Below, in pieces: positions 5,227 through 5,554 of a stretch of 5,554 bases of DNA. The stretch spans positions 1 to 5,554 of the forward strand of contig JACCYR010000349.1 in assembly GCA_013696385.1 (NCBI GenBank). Direction: 5' to 3'. This DNA comes from Acidobacteriota bacterium. GTDB taxonomy: Bacteria > Acidobacteriota > Blastocatellia > Pyrinomonadales > Pyrinomonadaceae. Made by a program: the position numbers and the translations under genes. Numbering within the stretch: position 1 is the stretch's first letter; each line of letters starts with the position of its first letter. The notes under the pieces were generated by a model. It was not told the DNA's origin. It worked only from the letters and a program-made list of their open reading frames with translations, and searched no databases.

Positions 5227-5286
5227 AATGGAAAATGCAAAATGGATGATGGAAAACTTTCCATTTTCCGTTTTGCATTTTCCATT
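5227..5286 (+). repeat. TGGAAAA-word hairpin between rpsI and rpsB
   Basis: Arms 5227-5255 and 5258-5286 are 29 nt each and match at 26 positions, with one further G-T wobble. The left arm is four 7-bp units (TGGAAAA, TGCAAAA, TGGATGA, TGGAAAA at 5229-5256), the same word family as 1850-1870. It begins 6 nt after the rpsI stop. Unlike the other four hairpins it ends 87 nt before the next start codon. A T-rich right arm without a terminal T-tract makes a terminator unlikely, though transcript 3'-end protection is possible. Confidence 0.85.
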
Positions 5287-5299
5287 TATTAAATCCATT

Positions 5300-5336
5300 G
5301 TCGCAGCTTCATTTGGTTGAATCTGCAAGTTGCGGC
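5300..5336 (+). other. rpsB: Possible leader stem upstream of rpsB
   Basis: GTCGCAGCTT (5300-5309) can pair with AAGTTGCGGC (5327-5336) as a continuous 10-bp stem with two G-U pairs and a 17-nt loop. It lies in the 87-nt stretch between the word-repeat hairpin and the rpsB start and is not itself built of words. A weak promoter-like pair, TTGAAT (5317-5322) and TACAAA (5340-5345) with 17-nt spacing, overlaps it. Either could control rpsB separately from rpsI; both are weak on sequence alone. Confidence 0.3.
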
Positions 5337-5357
5337 GAGTACAAAAACCAATAGGTT

Positions 5358-5363
5358 AAGGAG
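5358..5363 (+). promoter_or_regulatory. rpsB: Ribosome binding site deciding the TTG start of rpsB
   Basis: AAGGAG at 5358-5363 is a strong Shine-Dalgarno 10 nt before TTG at 5374. The first in-frame ATG (5389) is 25 nt away, too far for this site, and would remove the family's usual short N-terminal segment. Confidence 0.82.
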
Positions 5364-5373
5364 ATTTTTAATT

Positions 5374-5554
5374 TTGGCTACTGTTACAATGAAGGAACTG
5401 CTCGAAGCAGGAGTTCACTTTGGTCATCAAGTTCGCCGTTGGAATCCGAAAATGAAGGAATATATTTTTGGTGAACGCAATGGTATCTATATTATTGACC
5501 TGCAAAAAACGCAGAAACTTTTCCGCGACGCGCTCAATTATGTGCAGGAAGCGG
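5374..5554 (+). CDS. rpsB: 30S ribosomal protein S2, N-terminal 60 residues, cut by window edge
   Basis: Reading from TTG 5374 gives MATVTMKELLEAGVHFGHQ, the standard S2 N-terminus, then RRWNPKMKEYIFGERNGIYI and IIDLQKTQKLF, all strongly conserved in S2. S2 is a late-assembling small-subunit protein that needs S1 and S9-proximal head contacts for function; the full protein is about 230-300 residues, so most lies beyond the window. The TTG start is unusual but supported by the AAGGAG at 5358-5363 and by the N-terminal match. The order rplM-rpsI-rpsB is known from several phyla, usually with tsf next, which would be expected just downstream. Confidence 0.95.
   Translation, partial: MATVTMKELLEAGVHFGHQVRRWNPKMKEYIFGERNGIYIIDLQKTQKLFRDALNYVQEA

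Overview
The window reads as bacterial chromosome of moderate GC with purine-rich, mostly weak ribosome binding sites. The order rplM-rpsI-rpsB, the family-4 uracil-DNA glycosylase with a long N-terminal extension, and the intergenic gaps full of short 7- or 9-bp word repeats make me think of Acidobacteriota (Blastocatellia-like). This is a recollection-based guess, not something the sequence proves.

Layout: on the minus strand at the left edge lies the N-terminal two thirds of a PLP-dependent threonine ammonia-lyase (ilvA, 1-671). It is divergent from a membrane-anchored SPFH/Band 7 protein (804-1811). Then, all on the plus strand, come a family-4 4Fe-4S uracil-DNA glycosylase (1926-2894), a shorter tandem paralogue that has lost all four cluster cysteines and the motif II histidine (2975-3562), a Nudix ADP-ribose pyrophosphatase (3678-4220), and the ribosomal protein genes rplM (4302-4745), rpsI (4828-5220) and the start of rpsB (5374 onward, TTG start). 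A good sigma70-type promoter (4228-4256) separates the repair/Nudix genes from the ribosomal protein operon.

How the genes work together: the two UDG-like proteins and the Nudix enzyme could share a nucleic-acid/nucleotide clean-up theme, but this is only proximity. rplM, rpsI and rpsB are a normal ribosomal protein cluster. The ilvA and SPFH genes look like unrelated housekeeping neighbours.

The most unusual thing is between the genes. Five of the six gaps between same-strand genes are almost entirely filled by an imperfect or perfect hairpin made of short tandem words, with a different word family in most gaps. Each hairpin begins 0-9 nt after the upstream stop codon. In the four gaps whose downstream gene lacks a Shine-Dalgarno sequence, it ends 9-11 nt before the start codon, leaving an almost pure A/T spacer. 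The only gap without a hairpin is the one carrying the promoter. One word repeat has also entered the coding sequence of the UDG gene, in frame. The second notable item is the cysteine-less UDG paralogue. I see no RNA genes, CRISPR array, transposase or defence system.
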